Origin: Chamaecyparis obtusa
Taxonomy: Eukaryota > Streptophyta > Pinopsida > Cupressales > Cupressaceae
Length of the DNA stretch: 64,000 nucleotides
Reading direction: 5' to 3'
Assembly: GCA_027943335.1 (NCBI GenBank)
Contig: BSBK01001302.1
Span: forward strand, 879,501 to 943,500
Shown here one piece after another: positions 46,644 through 60,900 of the stretch. The position numbers and the translations under genes were made by a program. The number at the start of each line of letters is the position of its first letter. The first letter of the stretch is position 1. Below the pieces are notes generated by a model, which saw only the letters and a list, made by a program, of their open reading frames with translations, did not search any database and was not told where the DNA came from.

Positions 46644-49585
46644 ATGGCTACTCCTATTGTCTTTGATGTTGTAGAAAAGAAGAGATACATTTTCAAGAGG
46701 CACCATTTCAAATCTACTTTTGATGACCTAGAAGGAGCATTCTCCTAAACCCCTATGGGTGTTATGCATGTCAAAGACATATGTGCATACATTTACTATA
46801 AGAAGGAACCAGTAGGTCTTGATAGAATTAGAGCACACATTGAGACTATGATGAAACCAGATAAAACCTTCCTTGATGAGTTCGCACAGTTGGAAAACCA
46901 TCCCATAGTTGAATATGCTACAACATATGAGTTTTATGAGTTTGAAGGGATAAATATTTTTCTCAGAAAAATTCATGATGACCTATTATGGATAGGTGAA
47001 GTACTAGTGAGAATCACAAGAGACCTAATTCATGAAATGATGGGCCTTTCAAGGATAGTCGTCATTCTTCCAATAGGCAAGAATGTAAGAAAACTAGTTT
47101 AACAAGCATGTAAATCAAGAATTGATAAGCATGAAATGACAATTGAGCCTATAGAGGATAAAGACATAAAATTGATGTCTATAATACTAGGATATAGGTT
47201 TCAACACACCAACAGGGTAAATAGTGTCTCAGCGGCCACTATTCTTGCAGCAATAAGACTTGTGAGAGAAAATGGTGAGTTCAATCTGTGCGAGATCTTG
47301 CACACACAACTCATAGACAATATTAGAGCCATTAAGCATGATAAGACCAAAATATTACAGTTTGGGTCTTTAATTATCTACATGTACTTCCACATACTAG
47401 GAAAGGTCTCAGACTTGTATCTAGACAAGAGTTTATCTACAATGCCACAGATATCTCTTAAGGCATCTACTGAGAGTACACTAAAGGACTACATGGATTT
47501 GGAATTAAAGACATTCATAATCAGAATGCAAATGAGATATAGAATACCAGAGAGTATTATTGAAAAATATAAGGACAACATTTGCTTCATGGTAGAAACT
47601 GACACAACTTGCATGGAAGTAGTGGAGCCTAGAACAAAGTGGATTCATCCACTTGGATATGAGGTTGAGGAACCAATCCTAGAAGCATATACACAAGTAT
47701 TTCTATCAGCCCCTAAGGACCCTAATGAACCAAGATGGGGGACTTATGAAGAAAAGATAAGAGAAGTTGATGCAATTTTGAACAGCGTAGCAACCAAGAG
47801 GAAAGTAGCTAAGGTTACTTTTGAGATACTTAGAATTCATGGAGTAACACAAGAAGACATTGAAAAAGCAAGATAGGAAAAGATTTCTTTGGGAATTGAG
47901 AGCACATCTATAGTAGAAGCAAAATCTGATGATCCTAAGATGAAAAAGATGAATATTGAGAAGATAGATGACACAAAGGATAAATAGGGTAAAACAAATG
48001 TTATCCCTCCTATGCCCAAGGAAACTATTGATCTAACATCACCTCCTAAGTATAAGGCAATGGCCAAGAGGAAGAAGGAAACCATCACTAGTCACCCATC
48101 CTCATGGGAAACAAGAAGCAAGAAAAATGCTCAAGCACCTCTAGAGGTAGGTTTCAGACCTAGTCTTATATTATTTAGTACAAGGATTATTGATGAAGGT
48201 AGATTAGATCAAATAGAAAAATTTTATGAGAAGTATAGTGAAATAGAAAAATAAGAAATCCATGGAATGATCATCAAACATATAATTAAGTTCAAGAAGA
48301 TAGTCTTAGAACTTAAGATAGTCATTCCAGACAATGTTTGGAATATTTTGGAATCTCTAAAGAAATAAGCTATTGAAGAAGATCTTAGGATAAGGGAAAA
48401 GATCCTAGATGAAAGTCTCTCGGTGTGTTCCTTGGAAGAGAAAACACTATTGCTAGATTTGTTGAACCTGCACCTAAGAACTAAGTTGAGAACTCTGCAC
48501 ATTATGGATAAAAACTTTGAGTTGATAGCCAAAGAGATAGAGAAAGACTTTGAGAAAGTTTTCCTGAATAGACACATGTATCCACCTACTGCACCCTCAA
48601 CACAAGTTCCCTATAAGGAATTCAAGGTGGCAGAGCCCACTAATGTACCGGTGATAGGTCCTCAGGACTCAGTGCCTATAGTTCTAACACATATAGAGGC
48701 AGTAAAGTCTACGCCCATGACAGAGACACTAAAAGATAACACTATCATCATTGATAATGTAGAGGTAGCCATGGAGGCCACAAATAGAGACCTAGATAAT
48801 TTTGAGGAAGTTTTTGTGAGCACACAAGAAGATGAAATTCTATGCGGTGATAATTCACCTAAGCTACAAGAAGAAATATTGATTGAAGATCTCACAGGTA
48901 AAGAAGAAGAGCAAGAAACATAAAAAGAGGAAGAAAAGGTAGAAGAAAAGAAATAAGAAGAAGAGGTAAAAGGATGTAAACCAATAGATGATCCATCTAT
49001 TGAAATAACTATGAAGATAAAACAAGAGATGATAGATAGTACTCCTATCACACCCTCACCCTCAGCATCATTGTTGACAAGTTTGACACCAAACACCTCA
49101 GACTTAGACTCTTGGAGAGAAGAAGACCTGGTCAAGATTAGTGTATTAACTATGGAAAAAGAAAAAGAGAAACAGGTAGGAGGAACCCTTTGTTTGTTGA
49201 ATCAGTCAACATTATGAACAGCTTGCTACCCTCAGACAAGAAAGTGTTTAAGGTCCATCCAGTTGATGATGTCAGTACTATATTGATAGCCTTCAAAGAA
49301 AAATTTTCTAGCTTGGAAGAATCTACATCCCTAGTTGCAGAAGAGAAATACATGAAGAAGAGGCTAAGTAAATTGGTTAGCAACTTTTCACTTGACCTAA
49401 GTTCACTAAATATTGGTCAAGCATCTTTGAAGGAGTTTGCAGCAAAGGGCAGGAAAATCATTGCTGATTGTATTAACCAGGATAAGATGACTGGTGATCA
49501 TTACAAGAAAATTCAAGAGGTAGAAGAAATGATAGAAAATGTAAGGAAATTAGTAGAAGACCCCTCCACTGATGTGAAAATGTGA
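46644..49585 (+). pseudogene. ORF2 of element 2, function unknown
   Basis: About 980 codons from ATG 46644 (MATPIVFDV, shared with element 1) to TGA 49583. One frame holds to about 49175, where a single shift occurs. Nonsense codons at 46746, 47100, 47874, about 47985, 48252, 48366, 48921 and 48954 are all TAA or TAG. Conserved blocks: RKIHDDLLWIGEVLVRITRD, GYRFQHTNRVNSVSAATILA, WIHPLGYEVEEPILEAY, LRTKLRTLHIMDKNFELIAK, an acidic region, and SNFSLDLSSLNIGQASLKEF near the end. This is the best copy for reconstructing the family by comparison. No enzymatic motif was recognised; the fold is predicted mainly helical from composition. Confidence 0.78.
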
Positions 49586-49940
49586 AACAATGTATACTAT
49601 AGGAAGTTAGACAAGATAGAAAAGGTTGAAAAAGAGATGTCTAAGATAAGGGCAAGGTAGACACAACTCAAGAATGCTCTTGCACCCTCTCTGGATGTAC
49701 TTAATTAGAAAATGAAGGAGATCAATACCACCATGGTGACATATGATCAAGGTCCTAGCATAGATTTGGAGAAGATGGAGAAGCTGACATATGCCTTATG
49801 TGCCCATCTCTAGACTATCAATGTACTGATTACATTTTGGAAACAAGAGATCCACACTTTGTAGATTGCATATCCAGATGTACTTTCCTTGTAAGTACTT
49901 GTAGAGATACTTTATTTAAAAGCACCTTTGTCATTAATTT

Positions 49941-50117
49941 CAAAGGGGGAGTATTGTGTATATAATATGGAGTCTTGGAGTCTTATATGTAAAGAAGATG
50001 TATAGTACAGAGTCTAAGGGAGATATCAGATAAAGTATGTTAAAAAAAAATTTGTATAAGGGTACAATTAATAACTTTTCCATATTCCTTTGTTGCCATC
50101 AATGAAAAAGGGGGAGA
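49941..50117 (+). promoter_or_regulatory. two polypurine tracts of element 2
   Basis: CAAAGGGGGAG at 49941-49951 and AAAAAGGGGGAGA at 50105-50117, the second abutting the 3' LTR. Confidence 0.82.
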
Positions 50118-50118
50118 T

Positions 50119-51217
50119 TGTTGGAAAGTTGACTATACTATTGAATATGACTAAATATAGTGTTTTCATTATGGAAACAAAGTCATATAGTGTTTTGGAG
50201 TCAGTGCACATTATTAGAAGATCAGATTTTGGTTAAGTATAGAAGACTGGACAGTTAATAGAGCACCAGTAGATCAGAGCATCAACGCACATGTGTATGA
50301 ATGAGTTATGGTATGTACCCTTGAAGATAAGTTAGTAAGTGTGTATTCATGCTTATTCTAAGAGAACATGATCAGATGTGAAAGTATGCGAAAGATATAA
50401 AAAGTTGAAGAGGTATAACCAGTCAATGCCAGAACAGAACAGAGTATGCAGCCGACTGTTGATAATTTGATTAGCGGTTATAATATAGTTTTTTAAAGGC
50501 TATGTGCATATTGTAATTAAGTTGTAGACATGTGATTATGTTTGTTTAAAAATGCTTGAGCCAATTTACTTGGAAGCATTGTATGTAATCAGTTATAGGC
50601 CGACCTAGATAATTATTTTGATGAGCGTATATAAATATGAGATGCACCCTTTGTAATAGGGATGGATGTTGATATAGAGTGAAGATAAGAAGAGAAGAGG
50701 TATGTGAAGAATAGTTAGAATGTATTGGAGCTTTGCAAGAGGTCAAAGCATCAACGCATCAAATGAACTGATCAGACAAGCAGTGTCAGAGTGCTAGTTC
50801 ATTCAACAAACATAGTGTGTATCTGAGATTAGAAGGTTGTAGCCTTCACCACTTGAGCAGTGAGCTCTAGGACAATGTGTCTCCACCCCTAACAGGGTTA
50901 TTGTAAAAGACTCCTAACAGGGTCTAACCCTTGACAAGGTCACTATATTAAAAGCAATGTAAAGACAACTCCTAACAGGGTTGAAGATCTTCTAACAAGG
51001 ATCACAAGGCACTAGTGCAATACTTAGTGGGTGTAAATTCCCACTGAGGTTTTTACCTATTTGGGTTTCCCCATAACCATATTGGTGTTATGTGTTGTGT
51101 TTATGCATTTATTTATGTTGATGTTCATTTCATTACTTAATCATTAAAGTTAAAATAAAATATTAATTATAGTGAACAATGATTCACCCTCCCCTCTTAG
51201 TGTTCCCATTCCCAACA
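50119..51217 (+). repeat. right LTR of element 2
   Basis: 1099 bp, TGTTGGAAAG to CCCATTCCCAACA, uninterrupted; used to define the insertion in the left LTR. Confidence 0.94.
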
Positions 51218-53042
<1,825 letters not shown>

Positions 53043-53159
53043 ATAAAAGATAGAGAGGATCCAGACTATATGTATTAGGAGCTTTAGAATAAACTTCTTT
53101 TTGTAGCTCTTGTACTTTCATATTTGAAATCTATAGTTTGAACTTTCATGTTTGAACTC

Positions 53160-54020
53160 ATATATATTGTATGTTTTTATGTATGTTAGTTAATTAATTG
53201 TATGCTTTGATTAATTACCTCCCCTTAAGACCTCCCCTTAAGACATTAGTTAGTTACTTATTTAATTATTTTTTACTTAAACGACATTAATTAGATTACT
53301 TAATTATGTTAGTTACCTAATTATGTTAGTTAGATTACCTAATTATGTTAGTTAGACTACTTAATTATGTTAGTTACCTACTTAATTAATTGACCTAATT
53401 GTTAGTTCGTTAATTATGCTAGTTACCTAATTATGTTAGTTAATTATGTTAGTTAGATTACTTAATTATGTTAGATAATTATTTTAGTTACCTACTTAAT
53501 TAATTGTCCTAATTGTTAGTCTGTTAATTATGTTACTTTATTTATGCTTTTAGTAATTTTGTAACTAGTTAATTATGCTTTGGTTAATTATGTTACTTAA
53601 TTAATTGGTAATTGTTAGTTAATTAGTTACTTAATTAATGTATGCTTTGATTAATTACCTCCCCTTAAGACATTAGTTAGTTACTTATTTAATTATTTTT
53701 TACTTACATGACATTAGTTAGATTACTTAATTATGTTAGTTACCTAATTATGTTAGTTAGATTACCTAATTATGTTAGTTAATTATGTTAGTTATATTTC
53801 TTAATTATGTTAGTTACCTACTTAATTAATTGACCTAATTGTTAGTCTGTAAATTATGTTAGTTACCTAATTATGTTAGATTACCTAATAATGTTAGTTA
53901 ATTATGTTTGTTAGATTATTTAATTATGTTAGTTACTTAATTAATTGGTAATTGTTAGTTAATTAATTACTTAATTAATGTATGCTTTGATTGATTACCT
54001 CCCCTTAAGACATTAGTTAG
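53160..54020. repeat. TTAATTATGTTAGTTA minisatellite with higher-order repeats
   Basis: Dozens of TTAATTATGTTAGTTA/CCTAATTATG words. A longer marker, TATGCTTTGATTAATTACCT followed by CCCCTTAAGACATTAG, recurs at 53201, 53641 and 53981, giving spacings of 440 and 340 bp. No gene. Confidence 0.9.
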
Positions 54021-54345
54021 ATTACTTAAATGTTAGAAATAATTAAAATAACATTAGTACATGGCATAACATAATGTATACATAACATGTATAAAAATAA
54101 GTCTAAAAGATGAAATAACACACAAACATATAACATGTAACATGTATAAAATATGTAACATGTAATGTCTGAAAAATGTATGGTAATGTATAAAATATGA
54201 AATAACACACAACCATATACCATGTACATATATGAAATGACTAAAATATCTACATGTATATATGAAATGTCTAAAATGAAATATCTATGAAATTTTATAG
54301 CATGTATATATGAAATGTCACATGTAATATCTAAAATAACATAGT
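54021..54345. other. AT-rich gap
   Basis: ACATGTATA/ATGAAATGTC-type simple sequence. No gene; the minus-strand ORF through it is compositional. Confidence 0.7.
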
Positions 54346-55410
54346 CGCTCAACTTGGACCATGTCCTAATCCGTGACCTAATTGTGGTGCACCTCCTCCT
54401 GATGTCTATGTACAATAAAAAAAATATGTCACACACATACATGTATAATAAATTTTAAATACTTATGATCATAGAAAAATTAATTTTTTGAACAAACATC
54501 TCAATGTACCTGTGTATCATGATGGATAGGATTGCGTGGAGTCTGTAAATCTCCATATGGTGCAGCATCCTCGTTGATAACCTCTTGGAGTACACATATA
54601 TATAACATATATTAATCAAAATTCAAATATATGTGTAAGTTTTTTAAATAAATAAAATTTTAATTTAATTATATATACCATAGAAACCTCTAATGCTCTC
54701 TTGAAAGCACTCAAATCTGATGAATGTAATGACATCTCTACAGGATCAATCTAGTTGTCTGTAAGCAATGTCATAAAAAGTTGATGACCTGGACATGATG
54801 AAGTGGCATGCTTGGTTTGATGATGAGATGTAGGTGGTACAGTTTGTAGAGGAGTTGTAGGTGGTGGTGTAGTCTGTTGAGGACCTATCAGTGGTGTAGT
54901 CTATTGAGGACCTATTGGTGGTGGTGTAGTCTTTTGAGGACCTATAAGTGGTGCAGTCTGTTGAGAACCTAATCAAGTAGGTCTAATAAGAAATGTCCTA
55001 ACAACTGATGGAACCTCCTTGAGTAGAACCACAGCAAGCATCTGTATGGTCTGATATGCACAAAGTAGATCACTGGATCATAATGCGCTTGTACGTCACA
55101 AATGGTCCATATATGATATAGCTATAACCTTTAGGGGAGATGGTATGTCAACTATATCACATGGATCACCACTAGAGGATGCATCCTATGCAGGTGGAGG
55201 AACGCTGGAATGAGAACGTAACATGTATCTCCCCACATGATCAAATGACATCTCCTAAACCTATGTGGTGATACTTGCTATACTATAATAAATCTCCCTC
55301 CTCATCCTGTCATCTGGCACACTCTCTCCTGCAGCTACCATTTCCAAACCTTTTGGTACGACCAAAATTTTTGGACCCACCCTTTCCCTCTTATTAGCAG
55401 GCACAGGGGT
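54346..55410 (-). pseudogene. unknown multi-exon protein, C-terminal part
   Basis: On the minus strand an exon runs from the element 3 insertion point (55410) to about 54679, with block VPDDRMRREIYYSIASITT, then a Pro/Thr/Gln repeat built on GPQQTTPP units (about 54970-54850), then MSLHSSDLSAFKRALEVSM and a GT donor. Two short exons follow: about 54590-54514 (NEDAAPYGDLQTPRNPIHH) and about 54400-54346 (GGGAPQLGHGLGHGPS, then TGA). Internal stops are mostly TAG or TAA at likely Gln positions. The upstream part is at 63425-64000. Probably transposon-derived, because it shows the same decay as its neighbours, but no family is recognised. Confidence 0.5.
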
Positions 55411-56424
55411 TGTTGTCAATTTGGCTGAGTTAGTTACATAGATGTTGTCATTATGGCAACATATGATCTATATGAAGATTGCATAGGTCAGAGAGCTAGT
55501 ATGACAGAGCACAATGAGAAATTGTCTAAGTATGAGACAATGTTTTTACCAGTGAACCTGGAGATAGTTTTTGTTTGTGATGTTGATTGGAGTAATTTTA
55601 GTGCTTGTGCACTTGAACATAGACCCTATCATTACTATTGAAGACCCATCTCAGAGTGCAAGTCAGTACGACATGCACGGAAGAAGTTATGACAATTTTA
55701 CTAAAGACAGTGTCAAGTTGACGGGACAAAATATGAAGACAGAATTGATAAAGAGTTAAGGGATTATTTTCTTTATCAAAATAATGACTTAACAATATAA
55801 AGGGATGACATCCTAGATTTTAACCCTTGGATAAATTTATTTTGTAATATGATAGCCGACTGGAAAGTTATTAATCCTAATAACTTGTATAAATGTAATT
55901 GTAAATTGTAAATGAAGAGGCATATGAATGTATGTAATAGCGATAGTGAAAGAGTAGCGAAGAGATATTGATGCAAGTAGTATAATGTTATGTACCTTAA
56001 CCTTCTTTTGTAATCAGTGTATATTGTACATTACTTTTTTGGGCAGTGGGCTCATCTGGTAATCACATTTTGTACTGCCAACTCCTAACAAGGTTGAGGA
56101 TTCTAACAAGGCCTATAGTCCCTTAATTAGGACTGATACACTATATGCATGTAATAGACTCATAAAAAGGTCAACATCCTTAACAAGATACTTTTGATTA
56201 GTGGATCTTTGTGGGTACCATCCCCACCGGGGTTTTCCCTTGGCCAAGGTTTCCTCGAGAACAAATAATGTGTTATGAGTTCTTTAGTTTTATTGCTATG
56301 CATGTTGTTTAGCTTCTTATGTTATGCATGTGTTAATATAATTTGTTATATCCATAATTGGGCAAAAGTAAAAGTTTGTAGAATACTGATTCACCCCCCC
56401 TCTCAGTATTCTCTATTTCTAACA
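55411..56424 (+). repeat. left LTR of element 3
   Basis: 1014 bp, TGTTGTCAATTTGG (versus TGTTGGAAATTTGG on the right) to CTATTTCTAACA. Confidence 0.92.
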
Positions 56425-56426
56425 AT

Positions 56427-56438
56427 TGGTATCAGAGC
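56427..56438 (+). promoter_or_regulatory. primer-binding site of element 3
   Basis: TGGTATCAGAGC, exact initiator tRNA-Met complement, two bases after the LTR. Confidence 0.95.
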
Positions 56439-56480
56439 CTAGTTACTCGGAAAAGAATCATTCAAGGAAAGCCTAGAAGC

Positions 56481-57767
56481 TTGAATAAAATCTCTATAGA
56501 TATGGATCAACTACAGAAGAATCTTGAAGAAGCTCTTGAACAGATTGACTTGCTTACTATTGAAAAAGATACTTTGAAAATAAAATATGATGATGCAAAG
56601 AACCTCATTGAGAAACTGAAAAACAAGTTGGAAGATCTGAGATCTGAAAAGGAATCCAAAGTTTTTATAGAAGATTGTGATGACAATTTAGAAAAAGAAA
56701 ATGAGATCCTTAAGCATGAACTAAAGATAGAAAATCTAAAGCTTAGCTTGAAAGATGGAAATGGAAAGAATGAAGCAAATCTAAAATCTAAGAATGAAAG
56801 TCTAAAGACTGAAAATGAAGGACTAAAATCTAAACTTGGTAAAGTAACATCTGAATTTGAGAAACTCAATTTGCAGTATGCTGAACTTGAGAAGTACCAT
56901 AAAATTATGAAAGGTGAACTAACTCAATCCAAACAACAACTTGAAAGGCTATATTCAACTAGTGAGAAGATTGATGAACAAATATCTTATCAAAAACCAT
57001 TCTATGATAAGACTGGTCTTGGATTCAACACTTTTAAAGGAAATGAAGAAAGTAAGGAACCAGATTTGAAAATATCTGAAAGCATAGATGAGATTAACAA
57101 GTCTGAAGATACACCTAAAGAAGAAGAATCACCTAAGAAAGAGGAATCACCCAAAGGTATGCAAAGAGAATTCAAAGGTAGATGTTTTTCTTGTAATACT
57201 ATTGGTCATATGAAGAGAGATTGCACAGGTAAGATTTTCAAACCTCTTAATGGTTATTGTTATAATTGTCATGGTTTTGGACATAGAGCTATTGAATGTA
57301 GGAAACCCAAATTTATTGAGAATAATGATGGTAGTAGAATGTTTAGAAATACTAACAATGCAGATAAGAAACCTACTAAAGATATGAACAAAAGAAATGG
57401 CATAATATGTTATAGATGCAACAAGGTTGGACACATTGCTAGAAACTACAGATCACAGATAAATCAGCCGGGACCAAGATATGGAGTCAATGGAATTGTT
57501 TGTCAAATATGCAACAAGATTGGACATACAACAAGGTTTTGCAGAATGAAAAATAGAGTTTTTCATCCTAATCCTAATCCCAGAAATCATGCAAGAAGAA
57601 ATGAAGATGCAAGTAACAGTCAGAAAGGATGTTGTAGTAATTTAGATGAAGTGAAGTTTATCAAAAGCACAGATCAAGGAGACATATTCAACATTGAAGG
57701 TAATCAGGAAGGTGAAGCACTAAAAGGTAAGAATGAATCTTTACCTGACCCATCTCAAAGTACTTAA
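56481..57767 (+). CDS. intact gag-like protein of element 3: coiled coil plus four zinc knuckles (428 aa)
   Basis: The only long element ORF in the window without internal stops. Start ATG 56481, 42 bases past the primer site; end TAA 57765. Residues 1-165 are continuous coiled coil rich in Glu, Lys and Leu (NLEEALEQIDLLTIEKDTLK; KSKNESLKTENEGLKSKLGK). A Glu/Ser/Pro-rich linker with EESPKKEESPK follows. Zinc knuckles start at residues 235 (CFSCNTIGHMKRDC), 260 (CYNCHGFGHRAIEC), 310 (CYRCNKVGHIARNY, final Cys changed to Tyr) and 341 (CQICNKIGHTTRFC). No UBN2 or gypsy capsid region precedes them. It probably binds nucleic acid and self-associates through the coiled coil. It could still be translated if the LTR is transcribed. 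Confidence 0.88.
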   Translation: MNKISIDMDQLQKNLEEALEQIDLLTIEKDTLKIKYDDAKNLIEKLKNKLEDLRSEKESKVFIEDCDDNLEKENEILKHELKIENLKLSLKDGNGKNEANLKSKNESLKTENEGLKSKLGKVTSEFEKLNLQYAELEKYHKIMKGELTQSKQQLERLYSTSEKIDEQISYQKPFYDKTGLGFNTFKGNEESKEPDLKISESIDEINKSEDTPKEEESPKKEESPKGMQREFKGRCFSCNTIGHMKRDCTGKIFKPLNGYCYNCHGFGHRAIECRKPKFIENNDGSRMFRNTNNADKKPTKDMNKRNGIICYRCNKVGHIARNYRSQINQPGPRYGVNGIVCQICNKIGHTTRFCRMKNRVFHPNPNPRNHARRNEDASNSQKGCCSNLDEVKFIKSTDQGDIFNIEGNQEGEALKGKNESLPDPSQST

Positions 57768-57951
57768 TTTATGAAAATTACAATAGAATAGGAACTTAGA
57801 TTAGTGTAGAACTAGATATATGATGAACTAAGTCTTGCATAGTTAATGCAAGGTAGTATATGATGTTCTAATACTATGGTTAAGAGCCCAAAGAAAAATA
57901 TTATGTTTTGCGAGATTGCGAGAAGATTTAAGTTTTGCAGGTTAGCAAAAA

Positions 57952-60900
57952 ATGGCTTTTTGGAAAGAAGTGGAAAAAGAATTGAATGCGATGTCAGATC
58001 TAAGTAAGATTGAATTAATAAAAGGTCATGATCAGCTTTATTTGATCATCAAAGAAAAATCAAGGAGATCAAAGAGCAGTGATTGGAAGCATTTTGCAAG
58101 GATTTGGAGAAGAATTTTTGTGTTGAATCTACGCAAGCCCTAAAATCATGAAATCGAGGTATTCTACTTGACATATCCTTAAATTAGTGAAGGAATTAGA
58201 AGAAATCATGGATGTTTCTTTAATTCAAAATGTCAGAGATAAAAATAGACCTAATTTGAAAAGGGAACCAGTAGAACCCTTGGAAGATGATCCTAGGTTA
58301 GCTTTATCATTCGTACCAGATAGAGTTTTACATCTAGAAAATGTTAGAAGTTATCTTGGATGCAAACTAGAGACTGTTAGTGATAGTAAGTTCACCAAGG
58401 AATATCAAAAGATCTACAATCAGGACATGACATTGAAAGAAGGATTTGAACATTTGAAAGACAATGAAATCATTAAGTATGCATTATAGTATGAATTTGA
58501 CAATGAAGAATGTACTAAGATAATCTTAAGAAGAATTCATAATGGGAAGTTTTGGTTAGAAGATAGAGTGATAGATATCATAGCTGATTTGATTCATGAA
58601 GTTATTGGACAATCTAAAATTGGAGCCATTCCTTTTAATGAGAAGAACATGAGGAAAATAGTCATAGACAACACAAATTCATCCTATAATGGTAGAGGAA
58701 TTGTGATTAGTAAGATTCAACAAGATGATGTCAGATACTTATGCAAGATCCTAACCACTAATTTTTGTGCAAATTCAAGAGAGGATGACATGGCAGCTAG
58801 AATGATACATGCAGCTTATCTAATGTGTGTCGACAAAGTACAAGTTGTTATGTGTGAGATTCTGAAAATTCAACTATTTGAGAATTTGGAAAAGATTAAG
58901 AAAACTAAGTATACACAGTTTAGATTCTCATCCTTAATCACCTATATGTTTTTTCATCTATTGAGAAGATTTCCTTACACCATTAGAAATGACTAGAATG
59001 ATGGCCAAACTACAATGGAAAGGATTAACCTAGTGTATAAAAGGCATGTTATTGATAAAGTGAATGAGAGTGCAGTATTGGTAATCAAGAATCCCATAGT
59101 CTCTTGTGGAGAAGTATAAAAATGAGATATGTTTCATGGTTGATACTGACTTTACCTACATTGAAGTAGTAGAACATAGAACAAAGTTAATAGACCCTCT
59201 TGGCTATGAGATATATGAGGTAGAGATAGAAGAGTATGTAAGAAGGTTACTTAAGTGCAAGTTGGACACTCACTATAACAGGTTTGGAACCTTTGAGGAT
59301 AATTTCAACTCCACAAAGACCTTACTTAAAGATAAGTACTCAAAAAAGAGAGTTGAAATTACTATAAAGAAAATTCCAAAAGATACAGGGATGACTAAGC
59401 ATGAATTTTTGGTAGCAAAGCAAACAGCAGTAGCAATCAGAGATATTGGTCAAAAATAAGTTTTGACTATTCCACCTTTATCATCAATTGCAGTACAATA
59501 AGGAGAAACACAAGTTAAGGTGAAAGTGGAAGAAATTGAGAAGGATCAAGAAGCAAAGATATCCACCAGATCCACTTCCTCCACACCTAGCAAAAGAGTA
59601 AAAGAGAGTGCTACTAGATCGGGTAAGAGATAGAAAACATTAGTGCAACCAATTCCAAGAAAAATTGCAGAAATCATAGATGATGGTACTTCTATTAAGA
59701 AGAAATCTTGGAAACCTAAAGTTGAGAAGTGCAATGAGTAGATAATTCAAGATGGAGACTTTACAAGAATGAATAAGTATTATGAACTTTATGATTATGC
59801 AAAGAGATTAAATCTGGAAAATGCAGTGGTAAAGCATATGATTTTGTCTAATAAGAAGTTTGATATGATTCAGGGTAAGATACCTGATGATTTGTACAAA
59901 AAACTTGTGAATAGGAAGAAGAGAGCATTAGAGGAAGACACAGTTATTAGAGAAAAGCTTGTAAGAAAGCTTTGTGTGGTAAAAGATGAAGAACACTTTA
60001 GTCAGATCATGAAAGCTTTAACCACCCATTTGAGAACTAAGAAGAGAACCATTCAGATTATGGGAGGCAGATATGAAGAAGTTAACTCAGAAACAGAACA
60101 AGAAATAATCAAGGTTATGTTAGAAAATGCTAGAGAACCATCAGTTGCAGCAGAGAAAGCAGGTGAAACAGAACAAGAGGACATTCCCTCTCCACCAGCT
60201 ATTAACATTAAAGATGAATTCATGAATGTAGAAGGAATGAAGATCACCTTGGATACTGATGATAATGTATTCAAGAATCTAGAAAACATTGTTGACAATT
60301 TGGCTCTTAAAGAATAAGAAACTACCAAAGGAGAAGAGAAAACAAAGACCTCAGTTGCAGAACCATCAGTGATAGAAAAACATGTACCTTTTCCCACTAA
60401 AGAAGATATCAGTCTTACTCTTGAGACTGGAAAGAAGAATCATATTGGATCTATGACTGAGCATTTGGGAAAGGAAGTAGATGATGATGATCAGTTGGAA
60501 TTGATCACATCCATAAACAAGATCATTGGAAAGAACAAGAAAGTAAAAATTCTTGAAGGATGCTTGAAGGAACCCACTGAGAAGTTACAAGGCATTGTAA
60601 CTACACAAATTTCAGAAGATGACCCTCTGGAGAAAGCAAAGAAAGTAATGAACACTTTTGATAGTGAATTGATGTAGGAGCATCCTGGGTGTAAGAGCAA
60701 TCTTGCATCACCCAAAAAAAATATTTATGTTTACTTTTCAATAAGGGCTATCTTGTGCAGAGTTTCTATTTATGGAAACTTGCTATTTTTAGTAAGTTGG
60801 TCTTACGATCTCAGAATGTTTTGATTTTACATGTGGAGGTTCATCTCAGTCATATCAGCCTGCCAGCAAAGTTTCATGGCTAGATCAGGTCTAGTTTTGA

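Larger units (their letters stand above)
42300..51217 (+). mobile_element. non-autonomous gag + ORF2 LTR retrotransposon (element 2)
   Basis: An 8.9-kb element with perfect target duplication CTCTA (42295-42299 and 51218-51222). Left LTR 42300-45040 (enlarged by a 1.6-kb insertion), primer site 45043-45054, gag-like ORF 45095-46221, ORF2 46644-49585, PPTs at 49941 and 50105, right LTR 50119-51217. Same family as element 1 by LTR, gag and ORF2 wording. No pol. It interrupts the transposase-like gene. Confidence 0.94.
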
